Shown here: positions 56,939-64,000 of the stretch, piece by piece | How positions within the stretch are numbered: the stretch's first letter is position 1 | Layout: every line of letters starts with the position of its first letter | Origin: a bacterium | GTDB lineage: Bacteria; Krumholzibacteriota; Krumholzibacteriia; LZORAL124-64-63 | Direction of reading: 5' to 3' | NCBI GenBank assembly: GCA_016712675.1 | Contig: JADJQR010000011.1 | Coordinates: forward strand, 124,001-188,000 | Length of the DNA: 64,000 nt | The notes under the pieces: model-generated | What the model saw: only the letters and a program-made list of their open reading frames with translations | The model's database searches: none | Told to the model about the DNA's origin: nothing | Made by a program: the position numbers and the translations under genes

Positions 56939-58068
56939 ACCCGTTCCGGCTCCCGAAAACGGCGCGCGATTTGACGGGCCGCGCCTTGGCGGGCTTGCGC
57001 GAGCGGGGCTACGGGGCGTGGCTCGACCCGCGCAGGCCCGGCGTGGCGGCGGTGCTGCGCCTGGGCCTGGCGCGAGGGTGGGTGGCGGCGGGCGACGTGG
57101 ACGCCGCTTTCGGCGGCCCCGCGCCCAACGAGGCCCTCTACCGCCTGTTCGGCGCGACGCTTTCGGCGATCCCGGCCTGGGTCGAGGCCCTCGCCCGCCA
57201 AAACGCCCTCGACCCCGAGCGGATGCCGGACTGGCGGCCGTTCGCCGGGATCGACCTGGCGGAGTGGGACGGGGAACTCCACCTGGTGCTGGTCAGCCGC
57301 GCCCTGTGGGTGCACGCCTTCGACCTGGACGGGCTGCCGCCCGCCCTGGCCGTGGCCGTGGCGCAAACGCTCGATCTCGTGGCGCGCGACCTGGCGCCGT
57401 GCTGCCGGGCGCGCGACCTGGCGGGCTCGTGGTACGACGACGCTCTGGACGCCTACGAGGCGCTGCTGGCGCGGGCGCCGGACGACCCGGCAGAACGGTG
57501 GACGGCGGCCGCGACGGACGACTGGGCGGACGGGTTCGACTGGGAAGACCGGGCGGCGTTCGAGGCGTGGTGGGAACGGGTCGGCGCCTATCGCGCGCCG
57601 GCGCCGCGCTGGCTGCGGCGCTGGCTGGCGCGGCCGAGGCCGCGCGGGCCGGCCCCGTTGCGGCGCGCGCTCCGGCGGCTGTGGCGGTGGCGGCGCGCGC
57701 CCGGCCTGTCGCGGGCGCCCTGGTTTCGCTGGTTGAGGCGGGCGACGCTCGCGCTGCGCCGCGCCGAACGGCGCTGGCCGAGGCCGCCCTGGGCGGCGCT
57801 GGCGGTCGAGGAGGACTGGGGCGAGATGGAGCGCGAGCCGCTGGAGTGCGCCCAGCCCATCGGCTTCGGCGAGCCGTGGGAAGCGGACCTGCTCGAAAGC
57901 TTCTACGAGAACGTGGCCTGCTTCGGCTGCGACTTCGCGCGGGCCTGGCGCTGCGACCCCGACAACCCGGCGCTGGGGGACGCCCTGGAGGCGTTCGCCG
58001 TCGGCCAGGGCCTCTTGATCGGCGCCTGCCAGGCCGACGCCCTCGCGCGCGGCGCACCCTTCGTCTGA
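56836..58068 (+). CDS. PRTRC system protein F
   Basis: 410 aa from ATG 56836 after GGAGAG. N-terminal ~35 residues are Arg/Pro/Ala-rich and may not be native; the conserved part starts near FRLPKTARDLTGRALAGLRE. It includes ALYRLFGATLSAIPAWVEAL, LVLVSRALWVHAFDLDGLPP and GSWYDDALDAYEALLARAPD, then an Arg/Trp-rich linker (~255-320) and a helical end. Order and size match protein F of the cassette. Function unknown. Confidence 0.75.
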   Translation: MSEPPVRPARTAARRRPAGRAPARRPAPAAPAAVDPFRLPKTARDLTGRALAGLRERGYGAWLDPRRPGVAAVLRLGLARGWVAAGDVDAAFGGPAPNEALYRLFGATLSAIPAWVEALARQNALDPERMPDWRPFAGIDLAEWDGELHLVLVSRALWVHAFDLDGLPPALAVAVAQTLDLVARDLAPCCRARDLAGSWYDDALDAYEALLARAPDDPAERWTAAATDDWADGFDWEDRAAFEAWWERVGAYRAPAPRWLRRWLARPRPRGPAPLRRALRRLWRWRRAPGLSRAPWFRWLRRATLALRRAERRWPRPPWAALAVEEDWGEMEREPLECAQPIGFGEPWEADLLESFYENVACFGCDFARAWRCDPDNPALGDALEAFAVGQGLLIGACQADALARGAPFV

Positions 58069-58085
58069 CCGGGCGGCGCGCGGGC

Positions 58086-58113
58086 TTGCCCCGCGCGCGC
58101 GGCGCGCGACACT
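58086..58113 (+). promoter_or_regulatory. PRTRC promoter, copy 5
   Basis: TTGCCC (58086-58091), 16-bp GC spacer, GACACT (58108-58113), 32 bp before the protein B start at 58146. Confidence 0.58.
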
Positions 58114-58145
58114 GTTCCCGTCCCACCCGCTCGGAGGTTTCGCCC

Positions 58146-58877
58146 ATGCCCGTCCTCGACCCCCCTGACCTGCCGGCGATGCCGGAGGAGATCGTCCCCC
58201 GCGCCGCGTTTTTGCTCTACGAGTGCGCCGGGCGGCTGATCGCCACCGCGCACCCGCTCAAAGCCACCCGCTCCGGCCAGGCCGGGATCGGCGCGGGCCA
58301 CCCGCTGACCCACCGCGAGCTGCGCGGCTGGCTGTCGGAGCTGGCCGGCCAAGCCCGGCTTGCGCGGGCGCGCGTGCTGCCCCCCGAGGTGCTGGCGGAA
58401 GATGAGGATTTCGTCGCCTGGTGGCGGCCCGCCCGGCGCGCGCCGATCTGGTTCGCGGGCCAGGGCCGCCAGCACGGCTTCCGGGTGCCCTGGCCGCCGC
58501 TGGTGTTCGTCGCCGCGCGCGGGGCGCTCTGGTGCGCCGCCCCGCCCAAGAACGCCCGCCCCGGCGCGGGGGCGCCGCTGTGCCACGCGCCTCTGATGAA
58601 CGTGGACGCGCGCGGCCAAGTCTGCCTGGGCAGCGCCGAGGTGCCGCCCGACCGCGACCCGCACCACCGGCGCGCCTGGGAGGCGGCGGTCTGCGAGACC
58701 AACTTCACCCACGTCAACCACGGCCGCACCCTCGCGCCGGGCGGCGGCGGGGAAACGAGCACCGAGGCCCATTTCGCCTTCTGGCAAAACCTGGACGGCC
58801 AAGCGCGGTTTCCGATGGCCGCGCTCGCGCCCCGGCACCAGACCCTGCAAGCCTGGCTGGAGGGCATCGCCCGATGA
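58146..58877 (+). CDS. PRTRC system protein B
   Basis: 243 aa, ATG 58146 after GGAGG. Family words: RAAFLLYECAGRLIATAHPL, LTHRELRGWLSELAGQARL, RVPWPPLVFVAARGALWCAA, APLMNVDARGQVCLGSAEVP and NFTHVNHGRTLAPGG. The E2-like look of proteins B in bacterial ubiquitin-like systems has been proposed; Cys at VCLG would be the candidate. Overlaps protein A by 4 bp. Confidence 0.82.
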   Translation: MPVLDPPDLPAMPEEIVPRAAFLLYECAGRLIATAHPLKATRSGQAGIGAGHPLTHRELRGWLSELAGQARLARARVLPPEVLAEDEDFVAWWRPARRAPIWFAGQGRQHGFRVPWPPLVFVAARGALWCAAPPKNARPGAGAPLCHAPLMNVDARGQVCLGSAEVPPDRDPHHRRAWEAAVCETNFTHVNHGRTLAPGGGGETSTEAHFAFWQNLDGQARFPMAALAPRHQTLQAWLEGIAR

Positions 58878-59542
58878 GCGGCGCCTGCCCCCCGTATTTC
58901 GCGTCGCCCCTGGACCGCGCCCTGTTCGCCGCCGCCGAAACGCTGCTCCAGCCGCCCGGCGGCGGGCCGCTGCCGCCGCTGCCCGAGGGCCGGTTCCGCT
59001 ACGTGCTGGCCGCCAACGGCCTGTTCGTCCAGGCCCGCACCGCCGCCCTGGAGGCCAGCGTGGCGCTCGCGCCCGTGCCGGCGGGCTTGCCCTACGGCGC
59101 GGCCCGCGCGGGCGCGCGCCTGCGCGCCGGGCCGCCGCCCTCGGACCTGTGGGCCGACCTCCGGCGCCGGGCGGCGGCGGCCTGCCCGCTGGAGTGGTCG
59201 GCCTACGTGCTGCGCGAGGGGGCGGGGTACGCCATCCACGAGCCGCCCCCCATCAGCCGCGACGCCGGCCACGTCCGCTACCGGCCGCTGCCGGAGGGCC
59301 TGCAAGACCGGCTGGCCCTGCACGTCCACTCCCACGGCGCGGGCGCGGCGTATTTTTCGGCCCAGGACGACCGGGCCGACCGAGAGGGCGGGGACGGGGT
59401 GTATGTCGCCGTCGTCTTCGGCCGCTGCGGGGCGGTGGCGACGATGACCGAGACCTGGCGGCTGGTGGTCTGGCGCTGGTGCTGGCCGCTGCCGGCACCG
59501 GGCGCGGACGGGGCGCGGGCGGCGGGCGGCCCGCCCGGATGA
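58874..59542 (+). CDS. PRTRC system protein A (JAB/JAMM-type)
   Basis: 222 aa, ATG 58874 (ATGA overlap). The C-terminal domain has the JAMM zinc-protease signature: H152-S-H154, seven residues, S162-x2-D165, within ALHVHSHGAGAAYFSAQDD, after a Glu-bearing region at ~115-125. N-terminal ~110 residues are cassette-specific. JAB proteins process ubiquitin-like partners, here possibly protein C. In known cassettes ThiF follows protein A; here a membrane-protein gene follows instead. Confidence 0.85.
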   Translation: MSGACPPYFASPLDRALFAAAETLLQPPGGGPLPPLPEGRFRYVLAANGLFVQARTAALEASVALAPVPAGLPYGAARAGARLRAGPPPSDLWADLRRRAAAACPLEWSAYVLREGAGYAIHEPPPISRDAGHVRYRPLPEGLQDRLALHVHSHGAGAAYFSAQDDRADREGGDGVYVAVVFGRCGAVATMTETWRLVVWRWCWPLPAPGADGARAAGGPPG

Positions 59543-59728
59543 CGGCCCGCGCCCGGCGCGCGCTCCCCCTTATACCATCATCTGCCTGACGGGCTTCACC
59601 CCCGCCGACATCCTCCCCGCCGGCGCGACGGCCACCCTCCACCAGGGGGCCGGCGCGCGCTACAATCGCCGTCGTCGAGGTAGCGCGCCGGGACCGGTCC
59701 CGGCGACGGATTCCGAGAGGAGGGAAGG

Positions 59729-60166
59729 GTGGCGCGGGAAACGGGGGTCGAGCGCTCGCGCCGGTGGGCGGCCCGCGCCGGCGCGCTGGCCGGCGCGGCG
59801 GCGGCGGGGGCAGGCGTCTGGGGCGCGGCGCGCGCGGACGGCCTCGCGCTGGCCTGGGCCTGCTGGCTGGCGGGGGGCGCCCTGGCGGCTTGGGCCTGGC
59901 GGCGGGCGGCGCGCTGGCTCCCGCCCGACCCGCCCGACGCGGCGGCTGTCATGGCGGGCGCGTTCGCGGCGATGGCGGGCCTGGCGGGCGCGGCCAACGG
60001 CTACTGGCTGCTGTTCGCCGCCGGCGCGCCGCTGGGTTTGTCGGCGGCCCGGGCGGCGCTGCTGGCCGAGCAATTTTGGCTGGGGCCGGTGGCGCTCGCC
60101 TGGGCGGGCATCTGCTGGGGGCTGTTCCGCTGGAGCTTGCGGCGGGAGGAGGGGCCGGGCGGCTGA
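59729..60166 (+). CDS. Four-helix membrane protein
   Basis: 145 aa from GTG 59729 after GGAGGGAAGG. Four hydrophobic helices (~17-35, ~40-57, ~70-92, ~112-132) with short loops and a basic start (RSRRWAARAG). No family recognised. It stands where ThiF would be expected in PRTRC cassettes, 186 bp after protein A. 59543-59728 holds no gene. Confidence 0.6.
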   Translation: MARETGVERSRRWAARAGALAGAAAAGAGVWGAARADGLALAWACWLAGGALAAWAWRRAARWLPPDPPDAAAVMAGAFAAMAGLAGAANGYWLLFAAGAPLGLSAARAALLAEQFWLGPVALAWAGICWGLFRWSLRREEGPGG

Positions 60167-60204
60167 GGCGCGCGCCGGCCGGGCGGGGCGCTCGCGTCTG
60201 ACCG

Positions 60205-60915
60205 TCACCGGCGCGCCTTGGCGCACAGCGTTTCGCACGGTTCGCCGTCGCGGTTGCCGTCAATCGTTGTCAGCCCGCAGCGGGTCAGATAAAACCGGGC
60301 TTCTTCGCAGCTCGCCATTTCCCGGCAATACTTCTTTGGGCCGCACGAGAAGCTACCCGGAACCGCGCGCCCGGCAACGGGCGGGGGACCGGCGCTCGCG
60401 CGGCGTCCCGACTCGGTTTTGCGCCACTCCCAGGGCGGGATGTTCTGCGACGCCGGGAGCGCCCACAGCCCGCGCTTCGCCGCCTTGGCTTCGGCTTCGA
60501 GACGGTAGAGCGAGGGGTCTTTCGCGTATTGCCGGTAGACCCACGCCCCGCCCCGGCGGACCATTTCGGCGTTGACGTCGAAGCCGCCGACATAGACCCG
60601 GCCGACGGTCCGACCGTAGCGGTCAGTGTCTTGCACGACCACCCGCGCGGGCCGACTGAAGACTAGATCGGAGAGCTGTTGCTTCGCGCGCGTCCCGTAA
60701 GGTTGGCGGCTTTCGGGGGCGTCGATTTCGCCCAAGCGCACTTTGATTTGGCGTTGGCTCGAACCGTCCGGGACGAGCAGCGTCAGCGTGTCGCCGTCCG
60801 TTATGGCGACGACCTTGCCTTGGTATTCGGCGGCGACCAGCGGGGCGGCCAAGAGGGCGAGCAGGAGACCGACAGCAGCGCGCCAGCGCAGGACGGCGAA
60901 AGGGATCGTGGACAT
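60205..60915 (-). CDS. Secreted thermonuclease with excalibur domain
   Basis: 236 aa. Signal peptide (AAVGLLLALLAAPLVAA). SNase domain ~30-155: VVAITDGDTLTLLV, VRLGEIDAPESRQPYG, DRYGRTVGRVYVGGFDVNAE. C-terminal excalibur calcium-binding box with cysteines (CGLTTIDGNRDGEPCETLC). It degrades DNA or RNA outside the cytoplasm. Such nucleases are common on conjugative plasmids. It is transcribed toward, and ends 38 bp from, the membrane-protein gene. Confidence 0.9.
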   Translation of the reverse strand: MSTIPFAVLRWRAAVGLLLALLAAPLVAAEYQGKVVAITDGDTLTLLVPDGSSQRQIKVRLGEIDAPESRQPYGTRAKQQLSDLVFSRPARVVVQDTDRYGRTVGRVYVGGFDVNAEMVRRGGAWVYRQYAKDPSLYRLEAEAKAAKRGLWALPASQNIPPWEWRKTESGRRASAGPPPVAGRAVPGSFSCGPKKYCREMASCEEARFYLTRCGLTTIDGNRDGEPCETLCAKARR

Positions 60916-60945
60916 TTGGGTAAGCCGTTCGAGGGAAAGTTGAAA

Positions 60946-60968
60946 TTATCCACATTTTCTGTGGATAA
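60946..60968. promoter_or_regulatory. Inverted pair of consensus DnaA boxes
   Basis: TTATCCACA (60946-60954) and TGTGGATAA (60960-60968), both perfect consensus boxes, five bases apart and facing each other. They lie in the 193-bp divergent gap between the thermonuclease and Mrr-like genes. They suggest a replication origin or DnaA-controlled promoter. CATAAT at 61064-61069 is the likely -10 of the Mrr-like gene. Confidence 0.65.
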
Positions 60969-61108
60969 CTTCACGCTTTGAAACCAAATGACCCGGAACA
61001 CAGGGCGTTACAGAGCGGTTAAAAAATGGCCGCCCGCGCGCCTAGCCCCTCAGAAAGTAGTAGCATAATCAGGTGGTTCAATCCGAGTTCAAGCCGTTAA
61101 GGACGATC

Positions 61109-61948
61109 ATGCGCCGCCGCAACCCCGTTTTTATCCCGCCCTGGTGGGCGGTCCTCCCGCTCGCGCCGTTGAGCTACTGGCTGCTCGCCGATGTCCTGCC
61201 CGGCGTGCGAACGCCCAACCCGTACCTGCACATGGTCTTCGCGTCCGCCGCGCCGGTGCTGGCGCCCGTTTTCGCCGTCGCGTTCGCGCTGATGGCCGCC
61301 GCGCTGGCGCTGGCCCGCTTTCAGCGCCGCCGGCTGCTGGAGCGCCACCGCAGTCTGGAGGCCCTGCGCGCGATGCGCTGGCAGGAGTTTGAACAGCTCG
61401 TGGGCGAGTTTTACCGCCGTCAAGGCTGGTGCGTCCAGGAGACCGGGCAGGGCGGGGCGGACGGAGGTATCGACCTGGTGTTGAAACGCGGCGGCGAAAC
61501 GTGGCTGGTGCAATGCAAGCGCTTCGAGAAATCGGCGGTCGGCGTCAAGACCGTTCGCGAGCTTTTGGGCGTCGTGGCGGGCGAGGGGGCGAGCGGCGGC
61601 ATCTTCATCACCACCAGCACGTTCACCCGCGACGCCCAATCGTTCGCCCAAGGACAAAAGCTTGAACTGGTGGACGGCGAGACGCTGTTAGAGCGGGTCC
61701 AGGCCGTCCGGACGGGCAAAGGCGTCACGCCGGCACTGGAACCGCCCGCACGGCCTCGGCCGGCCGTGCGGGTGCCCGCCGAGATCGCCGCCACGCCGCC
61801 GACCGCGCCGGCCGAACCGCACGCCGCGACCTGCCCGAAGTGCGGAGCGCCGATGGTCAAGCGGACGGCGAAGCAGGGGGCCAACGCGGGATCGGCGTTT
61901 TGGGGGTGCACAAAATACCCGGCGTGCCGGGGGACGCGGGCGATCTGA
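61109..61948 (+). CDS. Membrane-anchored Mrr-like restriction endonuclease
   Basis: 279 aa, ATG 61109 after AAGGA. Two N-terminal membrane helices (~12-30, ~42-70). Mrr-type PD-(D/E)XK domain ~88-200: FEQLVGEFYRRQGWCVQETG, GGADGGIDLVL (D122), WLVQCKRF (Q135-x-K137), GIFITTSTFTRDAQSFA. C-terminal topoisomerase-type zinc ribbon (CPKCGAPMVKR...GCTKYPACRG). Members cut modified or foreign DNA; the membrane anchor is a common variant. It lies directly before a type III restriction system. Confidence 0.85.
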   Translation: MRRRNPVFIPPWWAVLPLAPLSYWLLADVLPGVRTPNPYLHMVFASAAPVLAPVFAVAFALMAAALALARFQRRRLLERHRSLEALRAMRWQEFEQLVGEFYRRQGWCVQETGQGGADGGIDLVLKRGGETWLVQCKRFEKSAVGVKTVRELLGVVAGEGASGGIFITTSTFTRDAQSFAQGQKLELVDGETLLERVQAVRTGKGVTPALEPPARPRPAVRVPAEIAATPPTAPAEPHAATCPKCGAPMVKRTAKQGANAGSAFWGCTKYPACRGTRAI

Positions 61949-62031
61949 GCGGCGCGGACGGGCGTGCGGACGACAAACGCGACAGTGCGGGCGGTGTTTC
62001 CGCCCGAAGGAACCGAGGGTCGAGAGGTACC

Positions 62032-63636
62032 ATGCCCACGTTGAACTGGATCGGCAAAGAAGCCGTCGTCAAACACCACAAGGACCTGCCGTTCCGCTTG
62101 CTGGAGCCGGTGCCCGAGCTTTCCTGCGGCGACCGCGACAGCGGCAACTTGATCGTAGAGGGCGACAACCTGCACGCGCTCAAGGCCCTGCTGCCCCGAT
62201 ACGCCAACCAGGTGAAGTGCATCTACATCGACCCACCCTATAACACCGGCAACGAGGGCTGGGCCTACAACGACAACGTCAACAGCCCGGAGATCCGCAA
62301 GTGGCTGGGCGAGGTGGTCGGCAAGGAAGGCGAGACACTGGACCGGCACGACCGCTGGCTGTGCATGATGTACCCGCGCCTCGTGCTGCTGAAACAGTTC
62401 CTGCGCGAGGACGGGGCCATCTTCGTGTCCATCGACGACAACGAGGTGGCGACGCTTCGGCTGTTGATGGACGAGATCTTCGGCGCGCGCAATTTCGTGG
62501 CCACAGTGCTCTGGCAGAAAGTCTATTCGCCCAAAAACTCGGCGCGGCACCTATCCGAGGATCACGATTACGTCGTTATCTATGCTGCTGGGGCAGTCGC
62601 ATGGAAGCCGAATCTGTTGCCTCGCACGGAAGAGCAGAACTCCGCGTACAAGAACCCAGACAACGATTCCCGCGGAGTGTGGAAGACGGGCGATCTTTCG
62701 GCGCGCAACCACTATTCGGCCGGCACGTACTCGATCACGTGCCCCTCCGGCCGCGTGATCGAAGCACCGCCTAAAGGAATGTATTGGCGGGTTTCAAAGG
62801 AAAAGTTCGAGGCACTAGATCGCGACCACAGGATTTGGTGGGGAAAGGACGGCAACGCCATCCCGCAAATCAAGCGGTTTCTGCACGAAGTCAAAGCCGG
62901 GCGCGTCCCACAGACAATGTGGTTCTATCAAGAGGTCGGCCACACGCAGGAAGCCAAGAAGGAACTGCTCGAACTGGTCGACTTCGAGTCGAGCGACGAC
63001 GTTTTCATAACCCCGAAGCCGACGCGCCTGATACAGCGCATTCTCCAGATCGCCACCGACAGAGATTCCATCGTCCTCGACAGCTTCGCGGGTTCGGGCA
63101 CAACCGGCCACGCGGTCCTCAAACAGAACGTCGAGGACGGCGGTTCGCGCCGATTTATTCAAGTGGAAATGCAGCCGAGCGTGGCGACGAGGGTGACGGC
63201 CAACCGGGTGGCCCGGGCCATTGCAGGCTATTCGAACGCCAAGGGAGAACGGATCGAAGGCCTCGGCGGCGGCTTCCAGTTTTGCCGCCTCTCAGCCGAA
63301 CCCCTGTTCGACGCCGAAGGCCAGATCCGCCGCGACGTGACCTTCGCTCAACTGGCCGAGTTCGTCTGGTTTGCCGAGACCGGCACCGGCTACACAGGCC
63401 AAGCCGATTCGCCGCTGCTCGGCGTGCACGAGGGCCGCGCGATCCACTTGCTCTACAACGGCATCCTCAAGGACCGCTCGGCCGCTGGCGGCAACGTGCT
63501 CACCGGCCCGGTGTTCGACGCGCTGCCGAAATTCGCCGGCCCCAAGGTGATTTACGCCGCAGCCAACCGCATGGGTGGCCACGCGGCACGCGAGGGCATC
63601 ACCTTCAAGCAAACCCCTTACGCCCTGGAGGTGTGA
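62032..63636 (+). CDS. mod: Type III restriction-modification DNA methyltransferase (Mod)
   Basis: 534 aa, ATG 62032. Beta-class N6-adenine methyltransferase order: IYIDPPYNTGNEGWAYND (motif IV, D67-P-P-Y70) before VLDSFAGSGTTGHAVL (motif I, near 345). The target-recognition part lies between. The C-terminal ~130 residues are typical for Mod partners of Res. It recognises the site and protects host DNA. It is followed 3 bp later by res. Confidence 0.92.
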   Translation: MPTLNWIGKEAVVKHHKDLPFRLLEPVPELSCGDRDSGNLIVEGDNLHALKALLPRYANQVKCIYIDPPYNTGNEGWAYNDNVNSPEIRKWLGEVVGKEGETLDRHDRWLCMMYPRLVLLKQFLREDGAIFVSIDDNEVATLRLLMDEIFGARNFVATVLWQKVYSPKNSARHLSEDHDYVVIYAAGAVAWKPNLLPRTEEQNSAYKNPDNDSRGVWKTGDLSARNHYSAGTYSITCPSGRVIEAPPKGMYWRVSKEKFEALDRDHRIWWGKDGNAIPQIKRFLHEVKAGRVPQTMWFYQEVGHTQEAKKELLELVDFESSDDVFITPKPTRLIQRILQIATDRDSIVLDSFAGSGTTGHAVLKQNVEDGGSRRFIQVEMQPSVATRVTANRVARAIAGYSNAKGERIEGLGGGFQFCRLSAEPLFDAEGQIRRDVTFAQLAEFVWFAETGTGYTGQADSPLLGVHEGRAIHLLYNGILKDRSAAGGNVLTGPVFDALPKFAGPKVIYAAANRMGGHAAREGITFKQTPYALEV

Positions 63637-63639
63637 GCC

Positions 63640-64000
63640 ATGGGCACGTTCGCACCCAAGACCTATCAGCAGCAGGTGCTCGACAGCGTCGAGGCCTATT
63701 TCAAGGCCTGCCACGAGCTACCGTCGCCCTCGATCGCCTTCACCGCCACCACGGAGCGACTGTGGGGCCGTGGTAATGCGTACAACCCGCTGTCGGGCTT
63801 TCCGTCCGACATGCCGTACGTCTGCCTGCGCGTGCCCACCGGCGGCGGCAAGACCTGGCTGGCGGCCAAGAGCGTGGCGCTGGTCAACACGCACCTGCTG
63901 CGCTGCGAGCACAGCGTCATCCTGTGGCTGGTGCCGAGCAAGCCGATCCGCGAGCAGACGCTGCGCGCTCTGCGCGACCGCCTGCACCCGTGCCGCGCGG
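63640..64000 (+). CDS. res: Type III restriction enzyme Res subunit (5' part)
   Basis: Open to the window end, 120 residues visible. ATG 63640 after GGAGG. Begins TFAPKTYQQQVLDSVEAYFK (Q-motif region) and has Walker A LRVPTGGGKTWLAAKSVAL near 70, then ILWLVPSKPIREQTL, the start of an SF2 helicase domain as in Res and DEAD/DEAH restriction subunits. The nuclease end lies outside the window. Confidence 0.88.
   Translation, partial: MGTFAPKTYQQQVLDSVEAYFKACHELPSPSIAFTATTERLWGRGNAYNPLSGFPSDMPYVCLRVPTGGGKTWLAAKSVALVNTHLLRCEHSVILWLVPSKPIREQTLRALRDRLHPCRA

Overview
The window is very GC-rich proteobacterial DNA carrying a conjugative element (integrative element or large plasmid). The evidence is a nearly complete type-G (ICE-type, PFGI-1/SXT-like) type IV secretion gene set, a tyrosine integrase, plasmid-type replication and partition genes, a PRTRC cassette, three RNA-guided-nuclease transposon loci and a type III restriction-modification system. 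Family knowledge points to a gamma- or betaproteobacterium; the species cannot be read from the sequence. Both an integrase and replication/partition genes are present, so ICE versus plasmid is left open. No rRNA or tRNA gene and no CRISPR array was recognised.

Layout. (1) 0.2-5.9 kb: orphan UPF0175 antitoxin, RecB/Cas4-like membrane nuclease, CFI-box protein, an OLD-like ATPase and a Trypco1 fragment inserted between two copies of a zinc-protein 3' end, then that zinc protein and a double-length tyrosine recombinase. (2) 6.1-9.4 kb: iscB with its upstream omega RNA, one unknown gene, and seven tandem 89-103 bp units that look like a structured RNA. (3) 9.4-11.7 kb: an 18-unit phased pentamer array, TraK-like DNA-binding paralogs and a TraL/ParA-like ATPase, a candidate oriT/centromere region. 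(4) 11.7-34.1 kb, minus strand: the conjugation operon from a PilL-like protein down to VirB4, TraG-like, TraD and a PFL_4669-like gene, with one gene cut by an IS607 element that carries tnpB. (5) 34.1-46.4 kb: lower-GC cargo. It holds an AT-rich control region, a PAS-HTH regulator, a ProQ/FinO protein, a sensing module (two-receiver regulator, TonB receptor and cytochrome P450 facing a histidine kinase and a periplasmic ABC-type binding protein), a ParB/sulfiredoxin-like protein and small unknown genes. (6) 46.4-53.2 kb: a Rep-like protein with a leader ORF, a second ProQ/FinO protein, ParB, a ParF/ParG-like partition pair with repeated sites, and an IS200/IS605-type tnpB element beside a truncated kinase. 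(7) 53.4-59.5 kb: a PRTRC cassette (ParB, E, C, F, B, A) without visible ThiF or actin-like D, several genes sharing one promoter type. (8) 59.7-64 kb: membrane protein, secreted thermonuclease, an inverted DnaA-box pair, an Mrr-like nuclease and type III mod/res; res runs off the window.

How the parts fit. The 34 to 10 kb operon builds the mating channel (lytic transglycosylases, core proteins, VirB4, TraD). No intact relaxase is visible, so one must lie outside the window or act in trans. Rep, ParF/ParG-like, ParB and PRTRC genes look like maintenance functions. The defence-type genes, restriction enzymes and sensing/P450 module are accessory cargo. The best candidates for undescribed biology are the covarying tandem RNA-like array next to iscB (8.4-9.1 kb), the phased pentamer array (9.75-9.96 kb), the integrase fused to a catalytically dead copy of itself, and the ThiF-less PRTRC cassette with its repeated promoter.
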